Source of the DNA: Ruminococcus sp.
Lineage (GTDB): Bacteria > Bacillota > Clostridia > Oscillospirales > Ruminococcaceae
Direction: 5' to 3'
NCBI GenBank assembly: GCA_015066745.1
Contig: SVNW01000036.1
Location: forward strand, 1-35,429
DNA length: 35,429 nucleotides
The notes under the pieces were generated by a model. The model saw only the letters and a program-made list of their open reading frames with translations, was not told the origin of the DNA and ran no database searches. This document shows, in pieces, positions 1 through 9,160 of the stretch. The position numbers and the translations under genes were made by a program. How positions within the stretch are numbered: the stretch's first letter is position 1; every line of letters begins with the position of its first letter.

Positions 1-30
1 TTGCTCTTACCTCCGCCTGCCGTGCCTAAA

Positions 31-60
31 AATAGCCACCTCAATTGGGGTGGCTATTAC
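31..60 (+). terminator. intrinsic terminator hairpin at left edge
   Basis: A perfect 10-bp stem (31-40 with 49-58) encloses an 8-nt loop. The plus-strand U-tract is weak, with ATTTT a few bases further on. It probably ends a transcript entering from outside the window. The 30 bases before it carry an ACCTCC motif but no recognisable gene. Confidence 0.55.
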
Positions 61-71
61 AATTTTAAAAG

Positions 72-107
72 AAAAAAGCATGTGCCAGTCTTATACACAT
101 GACTGGC
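72..107 (-). terminator. hairpin with T-tract, minus-strand terminator-like
   Basis: On the minus strand, CATGTG and CACATG arms are followed by a T-rich run (CTTTTTTC). An alternative 7-bp pairing, GCCAGTC (84-90) with GACTGGC (101-107 on the plus strand), overlaps it, so two folds compete. It lies directly beside the 25-bp repeat at 102-126. No minus-strand gene that it would terminate is recognisable. Confidence 0.4.
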
Positions 108-126
108 TAACCCGTGAGTAGTAACA
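102..126 (+). repeat. 25-bp long-range inverted repeat, left copy
   Basis: This 25-bp stretch (starting ACTGGCTAACCCGTGAG) is an exact reverse complement of 34279-34303, about 34 kb away. In both copies the CCAGT end abuts a different intrinsic terminator. That suggests the end of a mobile element or a recombination site. I do not recognise the family. Confidence 0.7.
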
Positions 127-238
127 ATACATCATACTTATCATCTATTAACTGTAGAGATTGCTTGCATAAATTTCTGTTATATGTTAAAATAGTATTA
201 TAGTTTAATCATTATGAAAACAAAGAGGTGATACGCTT

Positions 239-1018
239 TTGAACATAACTGACATATGCTTAAACTGTAAAAAAGATGAGTTTTACAGAAAAACAGTAAA
301 GAACAATACTGATATATTATCTTTATACATATTTAAATCAGGAGTAATTATCAGAAATAATGACAAAGAAGATATATACAAAAAAGAAAAATCATTTATA
401 GTAACCGACCAAAATACTTCTTATACTATATCGGCTACAGGAGAATATCTTATATTTGATAAGATCTCATTTACCATAAGTGATGCTATAAATTTTCTTT
501 CATCGTTCAATATATCAGTAAATACACTCTACAGTCTGTCAACTACTGAAAAAGCCGATATCACTCTTCAGAATATGCTTGGCGAATTTTATAATGCACA
601 GATACATAAAAATGATATGTTAAAACATTTGCTCGGTCACCTTCTGGCAAATCTCGCAGATCAGATAAAAGCTGAAACTTTTGTATCGAATTGCCCGTAT
701 TATGATAAACTTCTTGAAATAAGACACGACATATACAGCAGACCAAGCGAAAAATGGACTGTTGATATAATATGCAAACAGATCAATCTGAGCCGTTCAT
801 ATTTTCAGCTTCTCTATCGTGAAGCTTTCGGAATAACCTGTATAAATGACGTTATCGAATCAAAAATAAGTCTTGCATGCAATCTTCTTGAAAACACATC
901 AAATACAGTATCAAGCATAGCAAAACAATGCGGATACGACAATGATGTGCATTTCATGAGACAATTCAAGAAAAACAGAGGCTGTACGCCTTCAGAATAC
1001 AGAAAAAAAGAACATTAA
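239..1018 (+). CDS. AraC-family transcriptional regulator
   Basis: This 259-residue protein ends in a typical AraC/XylS DNA-binding domain (about residues 155-257) with two helix-turn-helix units. The second carries the family signature: VSSIAKQCGYDNDVHFMRQF, then a Gly-Cys-Thr-Pro-Ser-Glu-Tyr-Arg segment. The N-terminal ~130 residues resemble a small beta-rich effector domain, but no ligand can be named. The start is TTG, chosen because AGAGGTG lies 8 bases upstream. The gene stands alone and converges on the flavin reductase-like gene, sharing a bidirectional terminator. It probably regulates a carbohydrate or stress gene outside the window; the target is unknown. Confidence 0.85.
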   Translation: MNITDICLNCKKDEFYRKTVKNNTDILSLYIFKSGVIIRNNDKEDIYKKEKSFIVTDQNTSYTISATGEYLIFDKISFTISDAINFLSSFNISVNTLYSLSTTEKADITLQNMLGEFYNAQIHKNDMLKHLLGHLLANLADQIKAETFVSNCPYYDKLLEIRHDIYSRPSEKWTVDIICKQINLSRSYFQLLYREAFGITCINDVIESKISLACNLLENTSNTVSSIAKQCGYDNDVHFMRQFKKNRGCTPSEYRKKEH

Positions 1019-1054
1019 GAGAAAGCATTTTACTTTCTCTTAATGTTCTTTTTG
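1010..1054. terminator. bidirectional terminator between convergent genes
   Basis: A perfect 16-bp stem (1010-1025 with 1033-1048) has a 7-nt loop and T-rich tails on both strands. The AraC stop codon lies inside the left arm and the stop of the opposing gene lies near the loop, so both genes end within it. Confidence 0.85.
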
Positions 1055-1614
1055 CTTTTTTTACGTACCGAATACCCGAAGTCACCAAGTTTTCTTCCTG
1101 TTGCAAAGTATTCACCATGGGCATATGAAAGAAGTCCTGCCTGCTGAAGATTTAGTTTTCCTTTACTGTCGATATATTTTTCTTCTATATCAATAGCAAC
1201 GATCTCCGCAATAAACATATCATGTGTACCAAGACTCTTTATTTCTTTTACTTTGCACTCAAGACTCAAAGGGCTTTCCTCTATAAGAGGTGCTTTGACA
1301 ATACTTGAAGGTGCTTTATGGATATTGCATTTTTCAAACTTGTTTATCTTGTCACCTGAACGGACACCGCAAAAATCAACTACCTTACACATAGAAGATG
1401 TAGTAAGATTTATTACAAACTCTCCGCTCTCTTTAATTATGTTGTAAGAATGACGTGAAGGTCTTACCGATATGTATGTCATGGCAGGATGCGTATTTAT
1501 TATGCCCGTCCATGCCACTGTCAGAACATTTGCCGATTCCATAGTTCCGCAGGAAACCATTACTGCCGGAAGAGGACCCAATAATGTTCCGGGTTTCCAC
1601 ACTACTTTAGCCAT
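1030..1614 (-). CDS. flavin reductase-like (flavoredoxin-type) FMN-binding protein
   Basis: This 194-residue protein matches the flavin reductase-like, FMN-binding split-barrel family. It has the opening KPGTLLGPLPAVMVSCGT, the conserved N-V-L-T-V-A-W-T-G segment, and the IPV-like SVRPSRHSYNII and GEFVINL motifs. Members bind FMN and act in flavin or low-potential electron transfer; the partner here is unknown. The C-terminus is Lys-rich (residues 184-194). The ATG start at 1614 overlaps the last 8 bases of the upstream GGDEF gene, implying translational coupling. It is the last gene of the der-plsY-gpsA-GGDEF run and ends in the bidirectional terminator. Confidence 0.8.
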   Translation of the reverse strand: MAKVVWKPGTLLGPLPAVMVSCGTMESANVLTVAWTGIINTHPAMTYISVRPSRHSYNIIKESGEFVINLTTSSMCKVVDFCGVRSGDKINKFEKCNIHKAPSSIVKAPLIEESPLSLECKVKEIKSLGTHDMFIAEIVAIDIEEKYIDSKGKLNLQQAGLLSYAHGEYFATGRKLGDFGYSVRKKSKKNIKRK

Positions 1615-3421
1615 TCAGCTCACCACCGTTATATTCAGAATTTGTAAATCCGCTCGAAATTACATTTCCAAGAAGTGTCATATACTCTATATCCATCTGA
1701 GACCATTTTTTCACATGGCCTATCAGATCAAAAGTTATCATTCCCACTATTTCTTCATTGTCATATATTATGTACTGTATCGTAGAACCTACTTTATTTT
1801 TGGAAAGAGTACTGTAAGCAGCAGTCTGTCTGTCTTCAAGTATATTTACATTATCTATGACAAAAATTTTTCCCTGAGAAAAGTTTGATATATAGTTTTC
1901 AGTGAAAATATATGAAGCATTGTTGTTTCTTGTCTTGATTTCCGACCATGAAAACGTAAGTTTCATATTTGCACCCATAAAAATATTTACTGCGTCAAGT
2001 GAAAATGTTTTTCCGATAAGTTCAAGAGTTTCAGCAAGAGACATTTTCTTATTTATCAGAAAATCTATTATCAGTCCACTGACTATATCGGCTCTGTCTG
2101 CTTTTTTGACTGTCAGTAGCTGATTTTCACTCTGCTCTTCAAGTGTCACTTTTCCATGTTTGTTTATGTCATATATAGCATATCTGTTCTTACCTTTTTC
2201 TTTTGCTATATTCAGAACCTTTTCAGCAATCTTATAAAGCAAAGGATAATTATCAGCATCTTTAGGATATGAAACTGTTCCCATAGAACAAGTGATCTCT
2301 ATATCCTTGTTTTTCTCGGCGCATCGCGAAAGTACATTTGACCTTATGGCTCTGAGTATACTTCTGATGTCGTTTTCTTCATCAACACCTTCAAGTATGA
2401 CCATAAAATCATCATCACTTATACGTCCGACACTTCCCTTGGAAGCAAAGCATTCTTTTAAAACACCCGCAACCACGCACAGAATCTCATCACCAAAAAG
2501 ATGTCCGTATTTTTCATTTACAATCTTAAAATCATCAATATCAATTATCATGATAGTGAAAACTTCATCACTGTTTTTTAAAATCTTATCTTCTGCCAGT
2601 GCAGTTATAGCTTTTTTGCTAAGTACATTTGTAAGAGGGTCTATATTTGAAGAAAAAATATCATCAGCGTTTCTTGTTTTATCATTTTCAGTCTTTGCAG
2701 TAATAGTTCCAAGCACTGTTACACTTTCGCTGTCGCCGTCTGATACGGTAAATCCGCTGAAAATATAACTTAACATCTGTTCACCGAAAGTAAGTATACT
2801 TGTTTCAATATTGTAGCTGAATCTCGGAACACATTTTTTTACACTCTCACAAAATGCCTCAAAAAACTCAACAGAATCCTGATGTATCATCTGTTCTCTT
2901 ACCATTCTGAACTTAAAATAATCAAAATCCTCATTTACATATATGTCATTTACATTATAGTCAAAAGAATATATGGAAAACTTATTTGTCGACTGTCTGT
3001 ATTCAAAAATAATGTCTTTCTGAACACTTACAAGATATCTGAAATTATTTATTATATTTTCAAGTCTGAGCATTCCCTGTTCAAGAAGTACTATATCCTT
3101 GATAACAAGATCAATATATTTTACGCCACGCACGAGCATCTGGCGATTTACAGACATTTTGACTATCATATGTCTGTAACTGCCGTCAGCTGACTTCATT
3201 CTGATGATATTATATTTAACATCATTTTCTTCTATAGACGCTACTGTTTCTTTAAATGTTTCGAGATCGTCCTGATGAATTGTTCTGGTGATAGAATACA
3301 AAACATCATTTGAAAAATAAGTAAAGAACGATTCGTCCGCGTTTTGCGTATGAAAACTCATATCTATCGTTGCTTTTCCTATGAAATATTCATCAGAATC
3401 CTTTGTCAGCTGAAAAAACAT
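1607..3421 (-). CDS. degenerate GGDEF-domain protein with C-terminal GAF-like domain
   Basis: This 604-residue protein has an N-terminal PAS-like sensory part (about 1-250), a GGDEF fold (about 258-420) and a GAF-like C-terminus (about 442-595). The GGDEF fold is clear from DPLTNVLSKKA, IMIIDIDDFKIVNEKYGHLFGDE and the closing AEKVLNIAKEKGKNRYAIYD segments. The signature itself reads SDDDF at 335-339 instead of GGDEF, and no RxxD inhibitory site precedes it. No signal peptide or membrane segment is visible, so it is cytosolic. It may be a catalytically weak or dead c-di-GMP synthase acting as a sensor or effector; residual activity cannot be excluded. It lies 24 bp downstream of gpsA and overlaps the flavin reductase-like gene. 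Confidence 0.8.
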   Translation of the reverse strand: MFFQLTKDSDEYFIGKATIDMSFHTQNADESFFTYFSNDVLYSITRTIHQDDLETFKETVASIEENDVKYNIIRMKSADGSYRHMIVKMSVNRQMLVRGVKYIDLVIKDIVLLEQGMLRLENIINNFRYLVSVQKDIIFEYRQSTNKFSIYSFDYNVNDIYVNEDFDYFKFRMVREQMIHQDSVEFFEAFCESVKKCVPRFSYNIETSILTFGEQMLSYIFSGFTVSDGDSESVTVLGTITAKTENDKTRNADDIFSSNIDPLTNVLSKKAITALAEDKILKNSDEVFTIMIIDIDDFKIVNEKYGHLFGDEILCVVAGVLKECFASKGSVGRISDDDFMVILEGVDEENDIRSILRAIRSNVLSRCAEKNKDIEITCSMGTVSYPKDADNYPLLYKIAEKVLNIAKEKGKNRYAIYDINKHGKVTLEEQSENQLLTVKKADRADIVSGLIIDFLINKKMSLAETLELIGKTFSLDAVNIFMGANMKLTFSWSEIKTRNNNASYIFTENYISNFSQGKIFVIDNVNILEDRQTAAYSTLSKNKVGSTIQYIIYDNEEIVGMITFDLIGHVKKWSQMDIEYMTLLGNVISSGFTNSEYNGGELNG

Positions 3422-3445
3422 ATTAATCCCTCCAATAACTCTTTA

Positions 3446-4447
3446 TTAGAATATCTTTTCTTCACTTTCATGTTTTGTTGGTCGTGCCATAAGTTCTTTT
3501 AAAGGAACACTTATATCACAGTTTTCAAAAAGCACTTTGTAAAGCTGTTCTGTTATAGGCATTTCCACACCCAGTCTGCGACTAAGACCATATGCCGCTT
3601 TACAACAGTAATATCCCTCAACTGTTCCGACACGTTCAACAGCCTCCTGAGGCGATATTCCTTGTCCTATAAGAGTTCCTGCTCTTCTGTTTCGACTGTG
3701 TTCACTTGTACAGGTAACTATAAGATCACCTATACCTGTAAGTCCGAAAAATGTATCAAGTCTTGCGCCCATTGCAACACCAAGACGTGATATTTCTGTT
3801 ATTCCTCTTGTCATAAGTGCCGCTATAGTGTTGTCACCATAACCTATACCATCACATATTCCGGCACATACAGCAATAATATTTTTAAGCGCCCCGCCAA
3901 GTTCACAACCTATAACATCATCATTAAGATATATTCTCATATAATTATTGCTTAGTGTATCCTGTACATATTCGGCAGCCTTCATATCATCTGATGCTGC
4001 AACTATCGTTGTAGGAACTTTTCTTGCAAGTTCCTCAGCGTGTGACGGACCGGACAGAACAACTATCGGGACATTTTTTATTTCTTCTCTTATAACCCGG
4101 CTCATAGTAAGATAATCTACATCTTCAAGTCCCTTGCTGGTGTTTACTATAACCATATTTTCGGTTATATACTCTGAAGCCTGTCTTACCACATTTCTTA
4201 CAAAAACAGAGGGCACACCGATGATAACGATATCTGCACCACTGATACATGACATATCCGCAGTAAGCTTTATACTATCGGGAATTTTTACTCCCGGAAG
4301 TTTCTGCTTATGTTCCCTGTCAAGAGCTATCATATCTATTTCACTTTGAAAAACTGACCAAAGCGTAACGTCATGTCCTGATTCAACCGACATAATAGCA
4401 AGACTTATTCCGAAACCACCTGCTCCAAGAACAACTATTTTTGCCAT
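3446..4447 (-). CDS. gpsA: NAD(P)H-dependent glycerol-3-phosphate dehydrogenase
   Basis: GpsA reduces dihydroxyacetone phosphate to sn-glycerol 3-phosphate, the backbone for phospholipids. The 333-residue length is normal. The Rossmann dinucleotide site GAGGFGISLA starts at residue 8. The family motifs VNTSKGLE, SGPSHAEELARKVPTT, the catalytic-lysine region GGALKNIIAVCAGICDG, and GLTGIGDLIVTCTS are all intact. A GGGAGGG ribosome site precedes the ATG. It sits 24 bp downstream of plsY, which uses its product, so the two form a coherent lipid-precursor pair inside the der operon. Confidence 0.96.
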   Translation of the reverse strand: MAKIVVLGAGGFGISLAIMSVESGHDVTLWSVFQSEIDMIALDREHKQKLPGVKIPDSIKLTADMSCISGADIVIIGVPSVFVRNVVRQASEYITENMVIVNTSKGLEDVDYLTMSRVIREEIKNVPIVVLSGPSHAEELARKVPTTIVAASDDMKAAEYVQDTLSNNYMRIYLNDDVIGCELGGALKNIIAVCAGICDGIGYGDNTIAALMTRGITEISRLGVAMGARLDTFFGLTGIGDLIVTCTSEHSRNRRAGTLIGQGISPQEAVERVGTVEGYYCCKAAYGLSRRLGVEMPITEQLYKVLFENCDISVPLKELMARPTKHESEEKIF

Positions 4448-4471
4448 TTCACAAATCCCTCCCTCTGGATT

Positions 4472-5125
4472 TTATTTTTTTGAAAACGAAAATTTATTTT
4501 CCGTACCATTTTTTAATCTTTCAATATTTGATCTGTGCATATAAACGATAAGAAGTGTCGAAAGACAAACAAGTGCAGTATGAAGAATAACTGTATTCAT
4601 AGGAATCTTTTCAACAAAATACTGCATGAAAAAAGTAACTATCGGATAAGAAACAGCCGCAACTATAGACGATAATGATACATACTTTGTAATTATAAGC
4701 ATCACAATAAATATCGGTATTACTATAGCAAATGTACGCACATCTATTGCCAGAAGCACTGACGCTGTAAGCAGAACACCTTTTCCGCCTTTAAATCCGT
4801 AATAGACAGGGAAAATATGTCCGAGCATTACCATAAATCCTGATATATATCCTATAGCATCTATATCTCCGCTGTATCCTGACTTTGAAACAATAAACTT
4901 TATAAGCAATATCGTGAGTAACCCTTTCAGAAGGTCACTCAGAAGAGTTGCAAGAGCAGGTCCTTTTCCGAAACATCTGAGCACATTTGTAAGTCCTGCA
5001 TTTTTGCTTCCGAAATTTCTTATATCCTCTCTTTTTAGAAGTTTTACAACGATTATTGCACTGTTACAGCTACCTATGAAATAGGCAGCAACTATACAAA
5101 GAATTATCAGTAAAATATGTCCCAT
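4472..5125 (-). CDS. plsY: acyl-phosphate:glycerol-3-phosphate acyltransferase
   Basis: PlsY is an integral membrane enzyme that transfers an acyl group from acyl-phosphate to glycerol 3-phosphate, the first step of phospholipid synthesis. The 217-residue protein has several hydrophobic segments and the family motifs: SCNSAIIV near the N-terminus, DIRNFGSKNAGLTNVLR, and GHIFPVYYGFKGGKGV. The start is placed at the ATG (5125) because GAGGTG lies 8 bases upstream; a TTG two codons earlier is too close to that site. It lies between der (16-22 bp) and gpsA (24 bp), with probable co-transcription. Confidence 0.95.
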   Translation of the reverse strand: MGHILLIILCIVAAYFIGSCNSAIIVVKLLKREDIRNFGSKNAGLTNVLRCFGKGPALATLLSDLLKGLLTILLIKFIVSKSGYSGDIDAIGYISGFMVMLGHIFPVYYGFKGGKGVLLTASVLLAIDVRTFAIVIPIFIVMLIITKYVSLSSIVAAVSYPIVTFFMQYFVEKIPMNTVILHTALVCLSTLLIVYMHRSNIERLKNGTENKFSFSKK

Positions 5126-5147
5126 TTTCAATACACCTCATAAAAAA

Positions 5148-6476
5148 TCAGCTGTTGTCTTTTCCTCTTTCCCTGACAATAAACCTTACAGGCGTACCGT
5201 CAAGCCCAAATGTCGAACGAATCTGATTTTCAATATATCTCTGATACGAAAAATGAAACAACTCCGCTTTATTTACAAATGTAACAAACGTCGGAGGCTT
5301 TGTTGAAGCCTGTGTCATATAATAGATCTTCAGTCTCTTACCCTTATCAGAAGGTGGCTGAACTCTGGTAGTTGCATATGCAAGAACGTCATTGAGCATA
5401 CCTGTTGAGATTCTCATACAGTTCTGCTGATTTACCATTGATATCATATCATAGAGCTTTTCCACTCTCTGACCTGTCTTTGCAGAAATAAAGAGGAACG
5501 GAACATATGACATAAAACTGAAATCATTTTCAAGTTTTGTTCTGTACTCATTCATAGTCTTGTCGTTCTTTTCAATCTTATCCCACTTGTTAACAACAAC
5601 AATAGACGCTTTTCCCTGTTCATGAGCATATCCTGCAACTTTCGAATCCTGTTCTGTAAAGCCTTCTTCTGCGTCGATTACAATAACACAAACATCTGCT
5701 CTGTCAACAGCCATGTATGACCTTAAAACACTGTAACGTTCAATATTTTCGGTAACTCTGGCTTTTCTTCTTATGCCGGCTGTATCAATAAAAATAAATT
5801 TTCCTTTTTCGTTTTCGATATAGGTATCAGTTGCATCACGTGTTGTACCTGCAATATTTGAAACAATAACACGTTCTTCTCCTGCTATTCTGTTTATAAG
5901 AGATGACTTTCCTACATTAGGTTTTCCTATAACAGCAACTTTTATGCAGTCTTCTTCATAATCTTCAGTCTTATCTTCAGGAAAATACTTAAATACTTCA
6001 TCAAGAAGATCTCCCGTACCATGACCGTGAGTAGAAGAAATCGGGAAAGGTTCACCGATACCAAGATTATAAAACTCGTACACTTCCATAGGAGTATCGC
6101 CTATCTCATCACACTTGTTTACTGCAAGTATGAGCGGTTTTCCACTCTTCTGAAGCATAGCAGCAACATCATAGTCATTTGCTGTAACACCGCATCTTAC
6201 ATCTGTTACAAGCACTATAACATCAGCACTTTCTATAGCAAGCTGTGCCTGCTGTTTCATACGTGACAAAATAAGATCATCTGTTTTAGGCTCTATTCCG
6301 CCTGTATCAACTATCATGAATTCTCTGCCACGCCATTCACATTTTGAATATATACGATCTCTTGTAACACCGGGAGTATCTTCAACAATAGAAAGTCTTT
6401 TCCCGATAAGTTTATTAAAAAGTGTCGATTTTCCGACATTCGGTCTACCAACAACAGCCAATACCGGTAATGGCAT
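5148..6476 (-). CDS. der: ribosome-assembly GTPase Der (EngA)
   Basis: Der has two tandem GTPase domains and a C-terminal KH-like domain and acts in 50S ribosomal subunit assembly. The 442-residue product shows both P-loops (GRPNVGKST near residue 9 and GKPNVGKSS near 181), two DTxG switch-II sites (DTGG, DTAG), NKCD and NKWD specificity motifs, and a KH-like tail ending FIVRERGKDNS. ATG at 6476 is preferred over the upstream GTG because AGGAG lies 8 bases before it and it gives the standard MPLPVLAVVGRPN start. It is the first gene of a run with plsY and gpsA. Confidence 0.97.
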   Translation of the reverse strand: MPLPVLAVVGRPNVGKSTLFNKLIGKRLSIVEDTPGVTRDRIYSKCEWRGREFMIVDTGGIEPKTDDLILSRMKQQAQLAIESADVIVLVTDVRCGVTANDYDVAAMLQKSGKPLILAVNKCDEIGDTPMEVYEFYNLGIGEPFPISSTHGHGTGDLLDEVFKYFPEDKTEDYEEDCIKVAVIGKPNVGKSSLINRIAGEERVIVSNIAGTTRDATDTYIENEKGKFIFIDTAGIRRKARVTENIERYSVLRSYMAVDRADVCVIVIDAEEGFTEQDSKVAGYAHEQGKASIVVVNKWDKIEKNDKTMNEYRTKLENDFSFMSYVPFLFISAKTGQRVEKLYDMISMVNQQNCMRISTGMLNDVLAYATTRVQPPSDKGKRLKIYYMTQASTKPPTFVTFVNKAELFHFSYQRYIENQIRSTFGLDGTPVRFIVRERGKDNS

Positions 6477-6504
6477 AATTATCACTCCTTAATATAAATA
6501 CGCT

Positions 6505-6540
6505 TAAAAAAAACTAGAGGAAGATCTCTCCTCCTCTAGT
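6505..6540 (-). terminator. intrinsic terminator after rpmF
   Basis: A 9-bp stem (6513-6521 with 6532-6540) is followed on the minus strand by a run of eight T. It separates the rpmF unit from der, which therefore should have its own promoter in the short gap 6477-6512; I cannot identify one with confidence. Confidence 0.8.
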
Positions 6541-6556
6541 CATGAGAAAGTCGTTA

Positions 6557-6739
6557 TTACGCTTCCTTCTTGATTACCTCAACGCCCTTATAGAAACCAC
6601 AGTTCTTGCAAACCTTATGTGGTGAAGTGAGTTCTCCGCAGTTTGTGCATCTGCTGAATGCAGGAGCATCTAACTTCCAAACACTTGAACGTCTTTTATC
6701 ACGTCTAGCCTTAGACGTTTTTCTCTTTGGTACAGCCAT
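6557..6739 (-). CDS. rpmF: 50S ribosomal protein L32
   Basis: This 60-residue protein has the classic L32 start MAVPKRKTSKARRDKRRS and a zinc-ribbon set of four cysteines (CTNC and CKNC, 13 residues apart). The ATG at 6739 is chosen because AGGAGG lies 8 bases upstream and the L32 N-terminus begins there; longer readings run through the ribosome site. It follows the DUF177 gene by 30 bp, the usual yceD-rpmF pairing, and is followed by a terminator. Confidence 0.97.
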   Translation of the reverse strand: MAVPKRKTSKARRDKRRSSVWKLDAPAFSRCTNCGELTSPHKVCKNCGFYKGVEVIKKEA

Positions 6740-6769
6740 CAATATACCTCCTATCAAGCATATATTTTA

Positions 6770-7219
6770 TTAAGATGAAAAGCAATCACACTGCGATTCG
6801 TTCAAATTGCAGCCACAGGCAGTACACAGGCCCTTGCAGTCCTCATTACAAAGAATCTTAGACGGCAACTGCAACAATAAATCTGAAATTGCAATTTCTT
6901 TCAAATCAATGCTCTCATTATCAGCAACAATATACTCATCATTATCTGAAGCAAGAGATTTAACGACTACATGTTCAAAATCGTAAACATAAGAACGTTC
7001 AAATTCTTCTAAGCATCTGTCACATATAAGTTTCAGGGTAAACTCTGTAGTAAATTTGAGCTTAACTATTCCGGCACGATTAAATGCCTGTCCTCTTATA
7101 ACTACAGGAGAAGCAAAATCATAGCCATGAATATCAGTAATGTCGGCTAAAGCGACAGAAACATCAATCGGCAGAATTTCTCCCGGTACATTAAATACTT
7201 TTCTTAGATTAATAACCAT
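6770..7219 (-). CDS. yceD: DUF177/YceD family protein, rRNA-associated
   Basis: This 149-residue protein has the DUF177 layout: an N-terminal beta-rich half, a central LKLICDRCLEEFERSY segment with a CxxC pair, and a C-terminal CNEDCKGLCTACGCNLNES cysteine cluster. YceD proteins are nearly always beside rpmF and are linked to 23S rRNA accumulation; the exact biochemistry is unclear. It leads the rpmF unit and has a promoter just upstream. The ribosome site is modest (AGGGTG about 10 bases before the ATG). Confidence 0.9.
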   Translation of the reverse strand: MVINLRKVFNVPGEILPIDVSVALADITDIHGYDFASPVVIRGQAFNRAGIVKLKFTTEFTLKLICDRCLEEFERSYVYDFEHVVVKSLASDNDEYIVADNESIDLKEIAISDLLLQLPSKILCNEDCKGLCTACGCNLNESQCDCFSS

Positions 7220-7249
7220 AACTTTTACACCCTTAGAGCATCACGAAAA

Positions 7250-7281
7250 TAATTATACCAAATAAAAGCCTTATTGTCAAG
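7250..7281 (-). promoter_or_regulatory. promoter of the yceD-rpmF unit
   Basis: On the minus strand a TTGACA box (about 7275-7280) is followed by a TATAAT box near 7252-7258. Coordinates of the second box are good to a few bases only. The start site would be about 30 bases before yceD. Confidence 0.65.
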
Positions 7282-7298
7282 ACCTTTTCATTTGAAAA

Positions 7299-7706
7299 TT
7301 AGCCTATGAACTTTGTAACGCTCTGTGGCATATCGCTTTCGTTAGCTGATACTGTGAATACGATAGTTGTTTCTTCACCTGTAAGAGCTGAAAGCTTTTC
7401 GAGCATATTACCGAGTGCTTCGTAGTCACGTCCGCCGATTTTGAGGATACCGTCAACGAAAATTTCCTTGATGTCATAGTTACCTGCGAGCATACCTGCT
7501 ACAAAACCGTAAAATGCATCAAAGCCTTCAACCTTGAAGTATTCTGTATCACACCATCTTACCTTATAGCTTATCTGTGTTCTGAGATTTGCACCTTTTT
7601 CGATGCAAACGAGATTTCCGTTTGTTGACTTAACGGCTTCGTTCATCATGTCGATAATTATCTTAGTTTTACCTGTTCCTTTTTCACCAGTTATTAATTT
7701 TATCAT
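7299..7706 (-). CDS. small P-loop NTPase-like protein of unknown role
   Basis: This 135-residue protein begins MIKLITGEKGTGKTKIIID, a clear Walker A motif (GEKGTGKT at 7-14). A Walker B-like strand, IKEIFVDGILKIGG, lies near residues 78-91, and the last strand is TTIVFTVSANESD. It is a minimal RecA/ATPase-like core with no extra domain, membrane segment or signal. The ATG at 7706 is chosen because GGAGA lies 7-8 bases upstream; the longer reading starts inside poor context. It follows pgi by 49 bp on the same strand and may be co-transcribed. I do not recognise a function. Confidence 0.75.
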   Translation of the reverse strand: MIKLITGEKGTGKTKIIIDMMNEAVKSTNGNLVCIEKGANLRTQISYKVRWCDTEYFKVEGFDAFYGFVAGMLAGNYDIKEIFVDGILKIGGRDYEALGNMLEKLSALTGEETTIVFTVSANESDMPQSVTKFIG

Positions 7707-7755
7707 AATATTTCTCCATTCCGCCAATAATTCTTAGTGGCTGTTTTATTTATAC

Positions 7756-9090
7756 TCAGCCGAGCTTAGCTTCAAGCTCTGCCTTTTTATCTTCGTAACC
7801 CGGTTTTCCGAGAAGTGCAAACATATTTGCCTTATAGCTTTCAACACCAGGCTGGTTGAAAGGATTTACACCGAGGAGATATCCTGAAACTGCACAAGCC
7901 TTTTCAAAGAAGTAGATCATATAACCTACGCTGTACTCTGTAGTATCTTCAAGTTCAAGAACTATGTTCGGTACACCGCCTTCTGTATGTGCAATTACAG
8001 TACCTTCCTGTGCTTTCTTGTTTACAACAGACATATTCTGATTTGTAAGGAAGTTAAGTCCGTCAAGATTTTCTGCATCATCTTCAAGGAAGAAATCCTG
8101 CTGTGGCTTCTTGATATCCATTACTGTTTCAAACATTATTCTTGAACCGTCCTGGATAAACTGACCCATTGAATGAAGGTCTGTTGAGAATGTAACAGCT
8201 GATGGGAATATACCCTTGTTATCCTTACCTTCACTTTCGCCGAAAAGTTGTTTGTACCATTCTGCCATCATAGTAAAGCTTGGATCGTAAGAAACAAGAA
8301 GTTCAACACTCTTGCCTTTTCTGTTGAGGATATTTCTGTATGCTGCATACTTGTAACAATCGTTGTTGTCAAAGTCAGCCATATAATCATTCTGAGCCTT
8401 TGCAGCACCCTGCATAAGAGCATCGATATCACATCCTGCAGCAGCTATAGGAAGAAGACCTACTGCTGTAAGAACTGAAAATCTTCCGCCAACATCATCC
8501 GGAACAACAAATGTTTCATAACCTTCTGTGTCAGCCAGTGACTTGAGTGTACCCTTAGCCTTATCTGTTGTACAGAAAATTCTTTCCTTTGCGCCTTCCT
8601 TGCCGTACTTGTCTTCAACCATCTTTCTGAATACTCTGAAAGCAAGTGCAGGTTCTGTTGTTGTACCTGACTTTGAGATAACATTTACTGAAAAATCCTT
8701 GCCTTCACAGATAGAAATAACCTGATTGAGATATGACGGGCTTATATTGTTGCCTACAAAATAAATGTCAGGTGTATCTTTCTTGAGGTTGTTATAGAAA
8801 GGCGACTTGATAAGTTCGATAACTGCTCTTGCACCAAGATATGAACCACCTATACCGATAACAATAAGTACATCGGAATTTTTCTTAATTTTTTCAGCTG
8901 CGACCTTTATACGTGCAAACTCGTCTTTATCATAGTTTTCAGGAAGATCGAGCCAGCCGAGAAAATCGTTTCCGAGACCTTTCTTATTGTGAAGAAGATC
9001 AACTGCTGTTTCAACCTGAGGCTTGATGCCTGCGAGTTCATCACTGTTTACAAAGCTTTCAAGATACTTTGAGTTTAATTTTAATGTCAT
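7756..9090 (-). CDS. pgi: glucose-6-phosphate isomerase
   Basis: PGI interconverts glucose 6-phosphate and fructose 6-phosphate in glycolysis. The 444-residue length matches the short Firmicutes form. Visible motifs are the sugar-isomerase site [16 protein letters not shown], the [12 protein letters not shown] phosphate-binding loop, the [15 protein letters not shown] signature and [14 protein letters not shown] near the C-terminus. ATG at 9090 is used because GGAGGT lies 7 bases upstream; a longer reading would start on that site. A 16-bp palindrome lies about 70 bp upstream of the start. Confidence 0.96.
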   Translation of the reverse strand: MTLKLNSKYLESFVNSDELAGIKPQVETAVDLLHNKKGLGNDFLGWLDLPENYDKDEFARIKVAAEKIKKNSDVLIVIGIGGSYLGARAVIELIKSPFYNNLKKDTPDIYFVGNNISPSYLNQVISICEGKDFSVNVISKSGTTTEPALAFRVFRKMVEDKYGKEGAKERIFCTTDKAKGTLKSLADTEGYETFVVPDDVGGRFSVLTAVGLLPIAAAGCDIDALMQGAAKAQNDYMADFDNNDCYKYAAYRNILNRKGKSVELLVSYDPSFTMMAEWYKQLFGESEGKDNKGIFPSAVTFSTDLHSMGQFIQDGSRIMFETVMDIKKPQQDFFLEDDAENLDGLNFLTNQNMSVVNKKAQEGTVIAHTEGGVPNIVLELEDTTEYSVGYMIYFFEKACAVSGYLLGVNPFNQPGVESYKANMFALLGKPGYEDKKAELEAKLG

Positions 9091-9160
9091 CGTATGGACC
9101 TCCATAAAGTTTTTACTTGTCTTACTGTAATTTTACTATATTATGATTTTTTTTTCAAGC

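Noticed and set aside
1-60. A plus-strand ACCTCC motif before a terminator, similar in logic to the antitoxin RNA at 27.2 kb.
   Set aside because: No promoter is in the window for it, and the minus strand of 60-240 holds no hydrophobic small ORF with a ribosome site, so a second toxin module cannot be supported.
84-107. A pseudoknot-like arrangement of two overlapping complementary pairs.
   Set aside because: The arms overlap by a base and the structure is equally explained as a simple terminator hairpin with a partial alternative fold.
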